Origin: Elgaria multicarinata webbii
Lineage: Eukaryota > Chordata > Lepidosauria > Squamata > Anguidae
Assembly: GCF_023053635.1 (NCBI RefSeq)
Contig: NC_086173.1
Span: 135,503,197 to 135,567,196, forward strand
Length of the DNA stretch: 64,000 nucleotides
Direction of reading: 5' to 3'
The notes under the pieces are model-generated. The model did no database searches and was not told the DNA's origin. It saw nothing but the letters and a program-made list of their open reading frames with translations. The position numbers were made by a program, and so were the translations under genes. Positions 44,745-56,410 of this stretch are shown here, piece by piece (position 1 is the stretch's first letter; the number at the start of each line of letters is the position of its first letter).

Positions 44745-45230
44745 CAGCGTAACATATGCTGTTGTAGCAAATCTTAAAGTTTATTAATTAAATATCATTG
44801 CGGGGGCTGGGCTGCTTGGAGGCCGCCAATATAGCGCCATCTGGCAGACCTGGGGGGCAGAGAGGTCGGGGGAGGGGGAGCAGGTGTCCCCCTCTCCTCA
44901 GGGTTCCTGTCGACCTTGGGCCACCCGCCCAGCTCGCATGAGATTAGGCCGGGGCCTCAGCTCGCAGCAGGTGAGCGGCCTCCCACCTGGCCACCAAGGG
45001 CCCGACCGTGGCGCTGCCCCCTTTGTGGAGGGGGAGCGAAGAGGCAGAAAGGGGGGTAGGATTACCTTGGAAAGCCCGGAGTTGGGCGAGGGGCTTAGCA
45101 ACCTGTATCAGCTGACGTTTCATGTTGTTACTGTTGCTTAGCAACCTGTATCAGCTGAAGCCTGTACGGAAACATACCTAAGCATTTTATAGATAGATAG
45201 ATAGATGGGAGAAAAATAGTTGATCTGAAA
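44745..45230. repeat. GC-rich unclassified repeat ending in (ATAG)n
   Basis: Begins actagctgtacccagcg, a phrase common at one end of a dispersed reptile repeat. A GC-rich centre (44810-45010) contains gcgccatctggc and ccgggg. The phrase cttagcaacctgtatcagctga occurs twice (45089 and 45136), and it ends with four atag units. Found only in this duplicate. Confidence 0.45.
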
Positions 45231-45401
45231 GAATTTCTTCAGGTTTTTGACTGATCAGCTGTGGAAGCTGCTAGGCCTTACTAACCACAGTGGTAAAGTG
45301 AAAACTGGTCTCCCAAGTGAGTTGTGTATTCTGGTTTAAACCTGTACAAAGAGTGTGACCTGAATTTTACAATTGGCAAAATACCAGTTTTATATAGTCT
45401 G

Positions 45402-45409
45402 TATAAAAG
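45402..45409 (+). promoter_or_regulatory. TATA-like motif upstream of MCT exon copy 3
   Basis: TATAAAAG, 125 bases upstream of the ATG, identical to the motif in copy 2. Its conservation may only reflect recent common origin. Confidence 0.25.
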
Positions 45410-45526
45410 TTCTATAAAACACTGGGATAAAGGTCTGAGAGCACTATACCAACACAGCTTTTCACTTGGGATTTCTCTTCTTGTTTCTCTTCCTGGTTTT
45501 CTGCAGGTGTGAGATGGAATTCCACC

Positions 45527-45731
45527 ATGTCTCCTCGAGGGAACACAGACTTGGGCTACATCTCTCCTGACTGTAGATGGGGATGGGTAGTCGTGTTTGG
45601 AGCATCCATCTCTGTTGGATTGGCTAAAGCTTTCAAAATCTGCTACAAAGAACTCCTGACATTTTATAACATCTCCTATGGCCAGATTGCCTGGGTGTCT
45701 TCTATTATGTGTGCCACAACCTACGGAGGAG
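45527..45731 (+). pseudogene. MCT first coding exon, copy 3 (inverted, decayed)
   Basis: The plus-strand exon runs 45507-45731: acceptor TTTTCTGCAG, ATG at 45527, donor GGAG|GTGAGT. The frame is open, but the coding part is 205 nt, 12 less than in copies 1 and 2. The loss is in frame and removes four residues of TM1, turning GFAYSFPKAFTI into GLAKAFKI and deleting the conserved Phe-Pro. The MCT signature is changed to DCRWGW. Otherwise it is nearly copy 2 (starts MSPRGNTDLGYISP, ends [15 protein letters not shown]). It points toward KBTBD8, and I recognise no further MCT exon on this strand to the window end. Best read as an orphan duplicated exon under relaxed constraint. Its intact splice sites mean it could still be expressed as part of an aberrant transcript. 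Confidence 0.8.
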
Positions 45732-45860
45732 GTGAGTGGGATGAAACTGTTCCCCCCTTCCCATATGGTGGAAGAATGAACTCTCCATATCTCAAACCCT
45801 GATTGAACAGATTCTTGTATTTAAGAAAAGCTGTACATATCATTCAACAATATCTCCTTT

Positions 45861-46337
45861 AAGCTTATAGCCATACAAAGCAGGAGAGTTAAACTTGATA
45901 GAGGGATCTTATCTTCAGTTAGATCCGAAGTCCATTTTGAGTATTTTGTGAGAGTAATATCAAGTAACAACAAGTATTTATGTTAAATATCTCACCCCCT
46001 TCCCCCCCCCCCCCGCATAACTTTATCTTAATAGGGCTGTTTCCATACTGCTTATATTAGCCATGAAAGCCATTAAGAGGGATTTAAAACATTTCTCTGC
46101 GGGGCTTTCAATTCAGCCTCTGCAGGGGACACTTGTTGTCCTGGAAACAATGTAGCAGAGCTGAGTAAACCTAGACAGTTTAATGCAAATTAATAAAACA
46201 TTCAGGGGCTACTTAAAACAGGATGCCTAATAGATTTGGGTGGAAATATTTCAAACATGCTGATATTAGTGTGATGGAATACAGGGTTTTTTGTTTTAGT
46301 CTTTAAAGCCTTTTTTTTGCAAGTTCGCTATTTAAAG
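45861..46337. other. no gene recognised
   Basis: Unassigned, with a C-run at about 46003. Confidence 0.4.
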
Positions 46338-46437
46338 GTGCAATCCTGTGCATGTTTATACAGAAAAAAGGCCCTACAATTCCAGCATGCTAGCAGTTAT
46401 AGAACTTTTTTCTGTATACTCATGCAGAGGATTGCAC
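46338..46437. repeat. complete palindromic element, 100 bp (family B)
   Basis: The ends GTGCAATCCTGTGCATG and CATGCAGAGGATTGCAC are inverted. The inner arms tatacagaaaaaag and cttttttctgtata also pair. This is the reference copy for the partial elements at 8.6, 15.4, 20.85, 28.0 and 60.5 kb. Confidence 0.8.
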
Positions 46438-46579
46438 TCTAAAGTCTTGTCAATCCAACCAATCCACTAAAATATGTCCCTTGACTTCTGAAAGTAGACA
46501 TGGCATCCAGTATGCGAGGGATTTGCCAGCATAGCAACATAGGGGGCAGGCGTCTCTCTCATCTGTATACTTGAACAGA

Positions 46580-46650
46580 AACGTACTTATTTTAGATATT
46601 TATATACTGCTTTTTTAAGGTAAAGGCAGCTTACAATACTACTTCTGAAT
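46580..46650 (-). mobile_element. L2-type 3' tail, antisense
   Basis: ttagatatttatatactgc ... aaggtaaaggcagcttaca is the antisense of the ...gta/ataaat tail of L2-mobilised elements. Confidence 0.5.
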
Positions 46651-47815
46651 GCCTGCCTGCATACAAGTAATATAAGATCTTCCTGCAAGTCAAAAACTAG
46701 CAGAGCAGGGAACAAAGCTCTTTCCTTTATTTGCAAGAGCCTCTTTATATGGGGGAATATTTGAGGATGGTAACGCAACCCAACCCTGCCCCTATGCAGG
46801 CTAAAGTGGTATAGCAGACTGTCAGTTCACCTTGCTTCTTGTTGCCACACCAGAGAACTATGCCAATATCAGATCAAGGTCATTTAGGGTCAGGATTCAT
46901 GTTATCAACCATACTCATGTGGCATGTCTGAAGTTTGATGGCACTGGGCAAAGTGCTCACTGGTGGGTCACCTCCTGTACTGAGCGCCCTGGTAAGTTTA
47001 CCTGGTGAAGGTGGTGGTGGGCGGCAGCAGCAGTATTCTGTGCAGTGCCGGGCCTAGCTGTTATTTGTATTTCCCATAATTCTATGGAACTGTTATGTCA
47101 AGGGCATTGTGGGAACTTCAAATAGCAAGTAGCACCAGGCTGGGATTTAGTTTTTGAACTGGACCAAGGGCAAGTGCTGGGGAGAAGGGGTGGGGAAACT
47201 GCCTGAAGATGCCAGCACTACTATGAACCAATTCTGCAATTTAGAGTGTTACCAAACATCACAGTTTAAAATACAACTCACATTTTCACTTGCATGTTAT
47301 ACCTTTAGCATTGGCATTTTATTCACCAAGACAACTATGCACACGTAGTCACTTAGGTGGTGTGGCAATTAGCCCGACAAATCATTGTTGTCATTGTAGA
47401 GCTGAGTCATTCCTTCATTGTAGTCTTTTTAGTGGTCTCCTTCCAAATGATGATGAGTGCACTACTTCTCAGAGCCTACACCTTATTGACAGACCATCCT
47501 GATGGAGCTAATTTCCAACCTTCCCCACCAAGGGAAGTGTAGCATGGAAAACCTCCTTCCTAGAGAGAAGCTGTAGCAATGTGTTTTATTGGGATAGGAA
47601 GAGTTTACCACAAAAGTGTTCTCTCAACAGAGTACAGGAAAGTAGAGCAATTTGCTTGGATTTCTCAGTGAATGTAGGAAAGAGGTTGTTGTTTTTAAGA
47701 GACTTGCAGCTGTGAAGAAACAAACCAACAAAACTTCATCCAGACAAAAAAAGATAATAGATCTGGAAAGAGGCATTCTAATATGACCTTATGAATAATT
47801 TAGTCATCCTCACAT
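46651..47815. other. no gene recognised; small palindrome at about 47046-47140
   Basis: ttatttgtatttcccataatt pairs with cattgtgggaacttcaaata, a weak MITE-like palindrome. The rest is unassigned. Confidence 0.4.
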
Positions 47816-48077
47816 TGGCTCTGTTCATACAAAACAACCCACACTCAAAGTTGTGTATGGCTTCAACCGTGGGCTGTTGAACCATGGACTGTTGTCATAT
47901 GTGATTCCAGCCATGCTAACAAACAGCCACAGTTCACAACCCAACAACAAACCATGCATTCTCTTCATGGGTTGTTTGTGGTTAATAAGCCATGGTTTGT
48001 TAGCACAGCTGGGTTCACACAACACAACAAGCCAAGGTTCAACCTTGAGTTTGAATTGTCATGTTGTGTGAACCCAG
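47816..48077. repeat. imperfect palindrome, 262 bp (AACCCATGG family)
   Basis: ctgttcatacaaaacaaccc at the left relates to tgttgtgtgaacccag at the right. Inside, gttgaaccatggactgttg and caagccaaggttcaacc, plus caacaaaccatgcattc / catgggttgtttgtgg, pair. Best preserved member of this family in the window. Confidence 0.65.
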
Positions 48078-48394
48078 TTTATGTCTGGTTCTGACATAAT
48101 TAAACGGACAGACAAGTATTGTCACCCATTAGTAGTAGACTCCATGTTGCTAAAAATAATTCTACTATTAAGTAATTAGGGTAATGAAGTAATGAATGAA
48201 TCTATATCCCATCTGTGTCAGTTTTGTGTGTGCCCACTCTGTCCCATTTCTGCACCTCTGAGGAAAAAAGTGCGTAAAAACAAGACACGAGTTGTTTTGC
48301 ATCTACTTTCATACTGCTTACAAATATATATTTTTTTAAATGGATAGTGGCATATAAATCAAATAAACAAATGAATGAATGAATAAGAATTTTA
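48078..48394. other. no gene recognised; L2-type tail near 48340-48385
   Basis: gtggcatataaatcaaataa followed by (ATGA)n resembles the tail of an L2-mobilised SINE on the plus strand. Confidence 0.4.
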
Positions 48395-48600
48395 GACGCC
48401 ATAAATTAGGAACATAGGAAGCTGCTTTATACGAAGTCAGACCTTAGCCCAGTATTGTTGACACTGACTGACACTGGCTCTCCAAAGTTTCAAGTTGGAT
48501 TCCCTTTCTTGCCCTACCTGGAGCAACCGGGGATCGAACCTGAGACCTTCTGCATGCAAAGCAGGTGTTCTATCGCACTGAGCTATGTCCCCTGCCAATT
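48395..48600 (-). mobile_element. tRNA-derived SINE, near full length
   Basis: On the minus strand: gggacatagctcagtgcgat (A box), gcatgcagaaggtctcaggt, ggttcgatccccggt (B box), the body, and the end cttcgtataaagcagcttcc. It has the same structure as 41634-41790 and the SINE at the right window end. Confidence 0.85.
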
Positions 48601-49036
48601 GCATTTCTATTTGGACAAATATTTAGGATTAAGCACCATGTGATGCAAAGCCATATGAACCGTTTCCCCATTTTTTTTAACAGTACATAACACACTCCAT
48701 TCCCCCACCCCACTCAAAGCTGTCATGGAGTTGAAAGACTGCATTACAGAATGTGGGGGAGATTTAACTGTGTGGGCTCTTTTCCAATTGGAACTGCTTC
48801 CCCATGCTGCTTTTTCCCCCAGGGGTGGTTGCAACTTTCTGATGGGGGGGCGGGGCAGATGAGGGAAAACATTCACAACATGGCTGAGCATCAGTCTAGT
48901 TTGATGCTAAAAACTATGAATCAGCTGCTAACTGTGAACAGATTTATATAACAGGTCATCTCAATCATCTACCTCAGCTCACTACTGCAAACCTCCCATA
49001 GCTGAATTAAGTAATGACATGGGGTGTGCTGACATA
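48601..49036. other. no gene recognised
   Basis: Unassigned. Confidence 0.4.
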
Positions 49037-52000
49037 GGACAGGTTGCTTACCTGTAACTGTGGTTCTTCGAGTGGTCATCTGTGTAGTCACACATATGGG
49101 CTCTGCGCCTGCGCGAAGCCCCACTTCGGGAATTTTCTATAGCTAAGAGCCATTTTGGGCGGGAAGCCTTCCCCTCGCTACTGCGCATGTGCAGGAGGGT
49201 TCCTGCCCAGATTCCCCAGTTCTTCTGAGACCTGAGGGCCTCGTCTGAGGAATATAAACACCTGAAGGTGTACCTGAAAAAACTAGTAGAAGTAACATTA
49301 GTAGTACTTGATGGACAACAAGAGGGGAGTATGGTGGGTGGGTTGTGTGACTGCACAGATGACCACTCGAAGAACCACAGTTACAGGTAAGCAACCTGTC
49401 CTTCTTCGTGGTCTCTGCATCACACATATGGGTGATTAGTAAGCTTACTCACCGGAGGAGGGTTGGTGTTCTCAAGTGAAGACCGATGATAGGACTGCTC
49501 TCCCAAATGAGCAGTCGGATCTTGACTGGATATCAAGTTTGTAGTGTGATACAAACGTCATCGGTCAAGCCCATGTCGCTGCCTTGCATATCTCTGGGAT
49601 TGAGATACCCCGGTGAAAGGCTGATGAAGTGGCCACTGCCCTTGTAGAGTGTCCCTTGACTGAGGTCGGGGCCTCTAACTTCTGCAACTGGTAGGCTAGA
49701 GTGATTGATTGCACCAGCCAAGCCGCAAGTCTTTGTGATGATACTGGGAGGCCCCTGTTACGGTGGCCATGGCACACAAACAACCGTTGTGATTGGCGAA
49801 AAGGGGCAGTGCGATCTTTATAAAAGGCTAGGGACCTTCTAACATCCAACGAATGTAGCGTTTTTTCCAAGGGAGTTGAGGGAGAGGGAAAAAAGGTTGG
49901 TAAAATAATGTCTTGGTTAACATGGAAATTTGAAACCACCTTAGGCAAAAACTGCACATCAGGACGGAGTACCACTTTGTCCAGATGAAAATTTAAGTAA
50001 GGTTCATCTATTCTTAATGCACATAGCTCGCTGGCCCTTCTCGCAGAAGTAATTGCCACCAGAAAAAACACCTTCAGTGTGAGAAGACGTGAGTCAGTGG
50101 TCGCGAGTGGTTTGAAGGGCTTAGTCGAGAGTGTGTGTAAAACAACAGATAAACTCCAAGAAGGAGAAAAGATTCTCACTGGTGGGTTTAAATTTAACAA
50201 TCCCTTCATGAAACGTTTAACTGTAGGGTGGGAAAAAACCCTAAAACCTTCTATGACCTCATGAAAAGCAGAAATAGCCGCCTAATAAACCCTTAATGAG
50301 GAAACTTTAAGGCCTTTGTCCACTAGAGCCAACAAAAATGACAGAATTTGACTAACAGAACAGGTTGCAGGTAGAAACCCATGCTGAGAAGCAAAGGTTG
50401 AGAAAATAGTCCATTTCCTGCTATAATTCTTTTGCATCAACGGCTTTAGAGCTGCGTCCAAGACTGCTTGGATTTTAGCTGCAAGCTCGTCCATAGCCTC
50501 ATCCATAGTGGAGTTAAAGAGGCTTTCAATCCGTGTCGTAGCTTCTTGAGACAGTCCCGCTGATCTGAGCCAGGCATGCCTTCTTAGAGCCACTGCTCCC
50601 ACCATCACCTTTGCTCCACAGTCTGCCTGGTGTTTTGCTGTGTTGATTTGTTGGCGCGCCATGTTTGTTGCCTCCGAGTGGAAAACCTTTGCCAGTTCTC
50701 TGTGATCCTCTCCTAGATTATTACAGAGTGACAGCATCTTGTCCCACAAAAAAAGCTGGTACCTCGCCATAGTAGCTTGATAATTGGACACCTTAAGGCT
50801 TAGTGATGCAGTGGAGTAAAATCTGCATCCCATTAAATCAAGGCGTCTGCCCTCCCTATCTACTGGTGCTGTATGTACTTTCTGCGAGCGGCCCTGAGCC
50901 GACTCTATGATGATCAAGTTTGGTAGGTGCGTAAAGAGGAATTCTGCCTTCTTCTCCAGAACCCTGTACATATTATCCAGCCTTTTAGACGATGGTGTCA
51001 ATGACACCGGTCCTTCCAAGACTGTTTGATTGCCTGAGTCAAGATTGGTAGAAACGGAATAGCTACAGGAGTTGTGGAGTCAGTGTGTATGGCATCGAAG
51101 ACAGGGTCAGCTAGTCTCTCTACTGTTTGTCGAGTTTCTATGCCCAAAGCCTGGGCCATCCTTGAATTTGGTCCAAAAAATGAGCAAGGCCTTCAGACGG
51201 GGAGACAGATCCCTGTGATTCCACTGTTGCGTCCGGCGATGGTATGGATGGGGCAGCCGAGGAGTAGGAGGCTGTGTCGGAACAATAACCCTCCCCTGAT
51301 TCAGGAGGGGAAGCGACCTGAATTGTTTGTATAGTGTCTGACTGTTGTGTCGCTGGAAGTGCTGGAGCAACTTGCGAGATAGTGTCCGTCGACGCAATGG
51401 CTAGAGGAGCAGGTTGCTCTGGCTCAGGATCGTGAGCAGGGCACAAGATCGAAGCCAGTGGTGTATATCGACATCGAGGAGATATTGGACGCTCATAATT
51501 GTAGTGATACTGATCATGATCATTGTGCCAATCTCTGTAATAATAGGTCGGTCTAGGAGGGAGCGACCATTCTGATTGTCTCTCCCACTCTCTAGCAGGT
51601 GAATGTGAGCGGTGGCAAGGACCGGAATAGTAAAACCACTCCCTATCTCGATATCGACCATCAAAAGACCTGACTGAGTGAGCTGAGTCAGGTGATCGTC
51701 GAGAGCTAGGTCTGCGTTCGAAAGGAGTGGGTGATTGTCGAAGATCGGGTCTATGTTCTTCAGGAGCAGGTAAGTATCTCCTAGAAGGAGAGCTTCTTCC
51801 CAATCTCAGACCAGATTGGCCACGATTTGAACGTTGGAGGGATGAGCAGTCCCTAATTTCGCCCTCCGATATTGAAAGCGTCGGTATAGGTTCGATCACT
51901 GATGTTGGCGGAGCAAGCGCGGTCGATGCCGACACTTCTGTCAACGGCAGGGCCGGAATAGGCGGTATCAGCGTGCTCGATGTCAACGTCTTGGCTTTTT

Positions 52001-52735
52001 GTTTGTCCTTTTTCTTTTTCTTTGCAGGTTCTGAGGACTTAGGAGTCCTTGCTTTCTTCAATAGCTTTTTTGCTAAAGAAGATGTCAAGGATCGCCCAGG
52101 TGTTACTGGGGGATCATGGCGGGGTCTGTCTGCCCAACTCATCGAGGGCAGGACAGGAGTTGGGGGCACTGATGGCTCTTGTTCAGAGGCCATGGTCGGT
52201 TTATCTACCACTGATAGTGCTCTTTCCCACAACTCGGCCCGTAGTTTGTCAGCCCGATGCCTCGTTTGCTTTGAAAAAGCTTGGCAATGAGGGCAAGCGT
52301 CTACTTTATGTCCTTCGCCAAGTCAAATGACACAAGATTTGTGTCCGTCTGAGGGTGGTAGTTTCGTGCCACAACGGGCACACTTTTTAAATGGGGCCTT
52401 GGGGCCCATGTGGTCCAAGGTAAAGTTTGAAGAAAGGAGAATGAGGCAATTTTAAAAAAAATTAATAGGAAAGAGTCGAGAAAACGAAGAGGAAGATAAA
52501 GAAGGAGGTAAGACTTAGCTATTTTTTAGTTTGTTAACGGAGAAGTTCCCGACGAGGCAGTCGCGATGACGGTCGAAGAACTGGGGAATCTGGGCGGGAA
52601 CCCTCCTGCACATGCGCAATAGCGAGGGGAGGGTTTCCCGCCCCAAATGGCTCTTAGCTATAGAAAATTCCCGAAGCAGGGCTTCGTGCAGGCATAGAGC
52701 CCATATGTGTGATGCACAGAGACCACGAAGAAGAA
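49037..52735 (-). mobile_element. DIRS-type tyrosine-recombinase retroelement, fossil
   Basis: Inverted terminal repeats of about 175 bases (about 49056-49250 and 52565-52735) bound it. Next to the left repeat, 49356-49430 carries sequence complementary to the outer end, the internal complementary region typical of DIRS elements. On the minus strand, parts recognised are a gag-like region (about 52232 to 50400; RRHAWLRSAGLS is diagnostic) and a tyrosine-recombinase region (about 50209 to 49565; ARRASELCALRID, GHSTRAVATSSAF). I do not recognise the full set of DIRS parts, so it is an incomplete, broken copy with several breaks. DIRS elements use no LTR integrase, and no target-site duplication is expected or seen. 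The similarity of its ends suggests moderate age. Confidence 0.9.
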
Positions 52736-52939
52736 GGAAAGATTTCAGGTGTTCCCTTGAAGCATGGCTCAGACTAATAAGTGGGGGGGGGGCAGGGGAA
52801 AGGTACAGCTATAGCCAGGCTTCTATGAATAAGCCCTTAGTACAGAGATTGATTTAAATCTTTAAAGTTATTACTACTAGGCCAAAGAAATGCGTTACAA
52901 ATTTACAACAAAAAGCAACCAAAATAAAACCACTGCTGC
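52736..52939. other. no feature recognised
   Basis: Short interval between the DIRS fossil and the possible end of KBTBD8. Confidence 0.4.
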
Positions 52940-52960
52940 CCACTATATTTGAACAACAGG

Positions 52961-52966
52961 TTTATT
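52961..52966 (-). terminator. KBTBD8: candidate polyadenylation signal of KBTBD8
   Basis: AATAAA on the minus strand, followed about 8 bases later by GTTGTT and further on by a G/T-rich stretch. It is the last such signal before the DIRS fossil. Confidence 0.3.
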
Positions 52967-55509
52967 AAGAAAATTAACATGACATTAAGTAAAAATGCAA
53001 ATTTGTGCAATTATGGCAAAATGTTTTAAAATCCACACATTTGCCCTCAGAGGACTACAGTACTTCTTACTAACATACCTGAGCGCTGAACATCTGATGC
53101 CATTTCTAAACAGATAGCGGAACACAGGGAGATTTTTGAGATTATACAAACCACATGCACAATATAAACAGCTGTGACAGTTTAGGGTAGCAGCCCACCA
53201 AGCGATGTTGCTGCATAACCTTACTTCATTTCCATGGGGCATGTGCAAGGCTGTGGTGAATGTACAACAGCAGCGCTTGGTGGATTGTGCCTTCAAATCA
53301 ATACGTTCTAGCATAAAAACTGGGAGCTTTTTCCCAGACTGTTTTTTTTAAAAAAGAAAAGAAGCAGCAGCAGAATTATAAATGGAAGGGTGATGTCTCA
53401 ACAAGGTAAGCTAAATAAGAGCAGCAAGAAAAGAAGTTGGGCAGAGAGATCAAACATAGCCCTGCACATTTTAGAAATTATAGTAACCTTAGCGCAGGTT
53501 GGTGTCATCTGTTCTCACACTGTGCAGGGATGTTCAGAATCAGATTTTCAAAAGCAAATTTACACTGACAAATTCTCACTGGATAATTTAGAAGCATGTA
53601 AACAACTAAAATTCTTCAGTTGATATTACTGCTTAAATAATTATTCATGCATAAGACTCAATGTATTCCACCTCATGGCAAATAAATCACGAGTTAGCTT
53701 TCAAGCATACTACAGTCAAACCCTCCCCCAGTGTGAATGGTTAGACAAAGATCTTTGTATTTAGTGCAGATAAAAATGAAACTTGAAAACAAACCTACTG
53801 CAGAATTAACCACAGCATATTGTATTTCTATACATCACATGACAGGGTCATTTGCTAACTTAAGCTATTTAAAAAAAAATTCAAGTCAGATTGACATGTC
53901 TACTAAATAAATACAGGAGATTGTCAAAAAGCAGCAATAAGTCTGGTAAAGATTTCCAACTGAACTTTTTGAAAGATACATAACACCTTTTTTGCAGCAA
54001 AAAATTACTAATGCTTAAGGGAGGGTGCTTCAGAAAGTTTGCAGCTAAGAGGCTTACAAGAGCGCAAATATAGCCAACTAATAGTAAGAAAAGTTAAATA
54101 CATGAAAGCAACTGGAAAGTTATATTTGTGAACAGAAACCAGAACTTACTTAAAAAATCAGTCTCAGCACTATGCTTAAGATATCAAAGCCTTAGTCAGT
54201 CATTCAAGTGAAGCACTAGAATTCACATCTAAGGCAGTAGACTAATCACCCACCACAACAGGCTGCGGACTGAACACAGTTGAACATTTCAGCCCTGGGG
54301 TTAATCCTACAGTATCTGGGGAACATTTCATGGCCCTTCATTCTTTTCCTGTTGTTACTTCTTAATGTCAAGGGTACACAACACAGCCTTGTAGTGCTGA
54401 GTGGAAACTACACTGAACCATCCAGACGCACTGCAGCACCAATTTTCATCTCCAGCTGACTGCACAGAGGGTCAGGTGCTGTATGCATGTTGAGTACGCA
54501 ACTCTGCACCATCGCCACTCAACAAACTGAGTGCTATTGAGGCAACAGTTAAATGTGAGGTCATGGCATTTACAAGTGTTAAATTGCAGCTACCCAGAGC
54601 ATATTCTTTACTAGCCTTTAATCTGAATGTTGTTAAGAATGAAGGGAACTTAGCCACATCATTACATATACTCATGGGTTTTTGTCTCAGCATTCAGACA
54701 ACTGTACCCCCAGCATGGTATATGAAGAAGCCTACAGAAAAAGTGGCTTGCTGAATCTCTTGAAGATGAGGTATGTAACAGAAGGAGGCTTTATTACCAT
54801 TTTAGTTTCACAGTTGTGTGTTCAATACATTGTGCAAGTTTTAAATATACAAAGTCAAGTGGGACCATATTAACATAAAACCTTACTGGGGATTGCAAGC
54901 CCATGTTTACTGAACCAACACAGTTCTAAATGTAATCTCTTTTAACCACAGCTTGACCAACTTAACTATCTATGAAGTCAAAAGTAGTGACCATCCTTGG
55001 ATATAAAGCCAGGTCATCTTTTAAAACAAAACTGAAGATGAAAGCAGGACATGTTTTATTCTTGAACAATTTTTATCCTTGGCGAAGAATTGCCAGTTAA
55101 GAGATTTATTATTAATCTTTTACATCCATCTACTTAGAGATGGGGGGGGGGACTTAAGTCAATTCAGATGTAGAATTAGAGACACAATGTCACAAGGACT
55201 TAGACTCTTACTCTGTTCCAAAAGTTTTTATGTGTAAATTTCCAAAAGTGGTGATCCTTGGGTCACAAAAAAGCTCAGTAGTGCAAACTTTCACATTATT
55301 CCAGAAACAACCAGATGGCAAGAAGCGAAGCCACAGCTAGAAAAATCCAAAGGTTTTTACATTAGAACGACTGGGGACAAATATTGTTCTATAAGAATTC
55401 ATCAGCTGCAAGTCAAACACATGCCAAAATGTCACCAGAAGGGACCACAAGGTGATGGGTTAGCGGGCCATATTTTTTGTAAGATGCTCCCAACATCCAG
55501 CTTTATAAC

Positions 55510-55600
55510 ATTGCAATCTTATGCATGTTTACTTGGAAGTCATACTGTGTTCAGTGGAACTTACTCCAAGGTACATGGGCAAAGGATTGCAGCCTAACTC
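55510..55600. repeat. dispersed short repeat (family E)
   Basis: attgcaatcttatgcatg, ttacttggaagtcatac, gtggaacttactccaagg and aaaggattgcagcc: a nearly complete, palindromic family E copy. Confidence 0.65.
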
Positions 55601-56410
55601 AGCCTTTTTTGGCTGACTAGGAGTGTCCCAAGCTACATTGCCAGAGATATTGGAGGATGGGCCAAAGAAAGTGCATTTAGCGCTTAATCTTCTAAGAGAT
55701 GGGACTCTTCCCAAACAGCCATTGAGTCTACTTAGCCTATACTTATTCTACTTAAGAACTAGCTCCACAAAAGAAGTTCATATAAGAGGGGCTCACACAC
55801 AAAGCAGGAAGAGACATGCTTAAGACTAGAGACATTAATACTAATTGACTGCCTTAATCTAGCAGTCCCATTTGACCCATATCAGACTTACAAGTATTAA
55901 AAATGTGCTAGCACCATTGGGTTTAAGCCCTTTATGGGATGACCAATATGTTCAACTGCTTTTTAAACTCTATATTTAATGGCAGAAAATGGCTCTCATG
56001 AAGCCACTGGAAGATTAAGAAGCCCACACACGCGCTAAAACTAAACTCAGAGAAGAGAAGCAATGCAGCCACCTGATGTAGGCCACCTCTTTTTCAAATG
56101 GTAGCTCATGTTCTGCTGCAAGTGTTTATAGGTCTACAGAAGCTACCACAACGTAGAAGCATAACAATATTTCAGTACATATGGAAGAGGTATAAGGACC
56201 GGGTATTTGCCTATTTAGTGTCACTGAATCTAAAATAGTAAACTAGTGATATTGCCTCAGATTTTACCCGTATTTTAAATAAGGTCATTTCAAACTTGCT
56301 GTCTTCACCTTAGCTATTCACGTTAGATTTGCTCTCACTATAGTGCATAGTTACCTCAATCCATCTACTCTTGCTTTTAGCCAAACTGTCACTCTAGAAC
56401 AACATGATCA

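Larger units (their letters stand above)
44098..45860 (+). repeat. segmental duplication, inverted copy containing MCT exon 3rd copy
   Basis: Matches 31125-32045 in inverted orientation. Shared in order: a CR1 fragment (about 44150-44340), the 'actggag...' doubled phrase (44405-44450), half a SINE (44520-44587), the exon-proximal upstream block (45365-45506), the exon, and about 120 bases of intron. At about 44098-44160 a hAT-like end (cctgccattaggtaggatga) related to 38358 is present. Confidence 0.85.

Noticed and set aside
50079-52290. Plus-strand open frames over the 49-52.7 kb region
   Set aside because: They are shadows of the minus-strand DIRS fossil.
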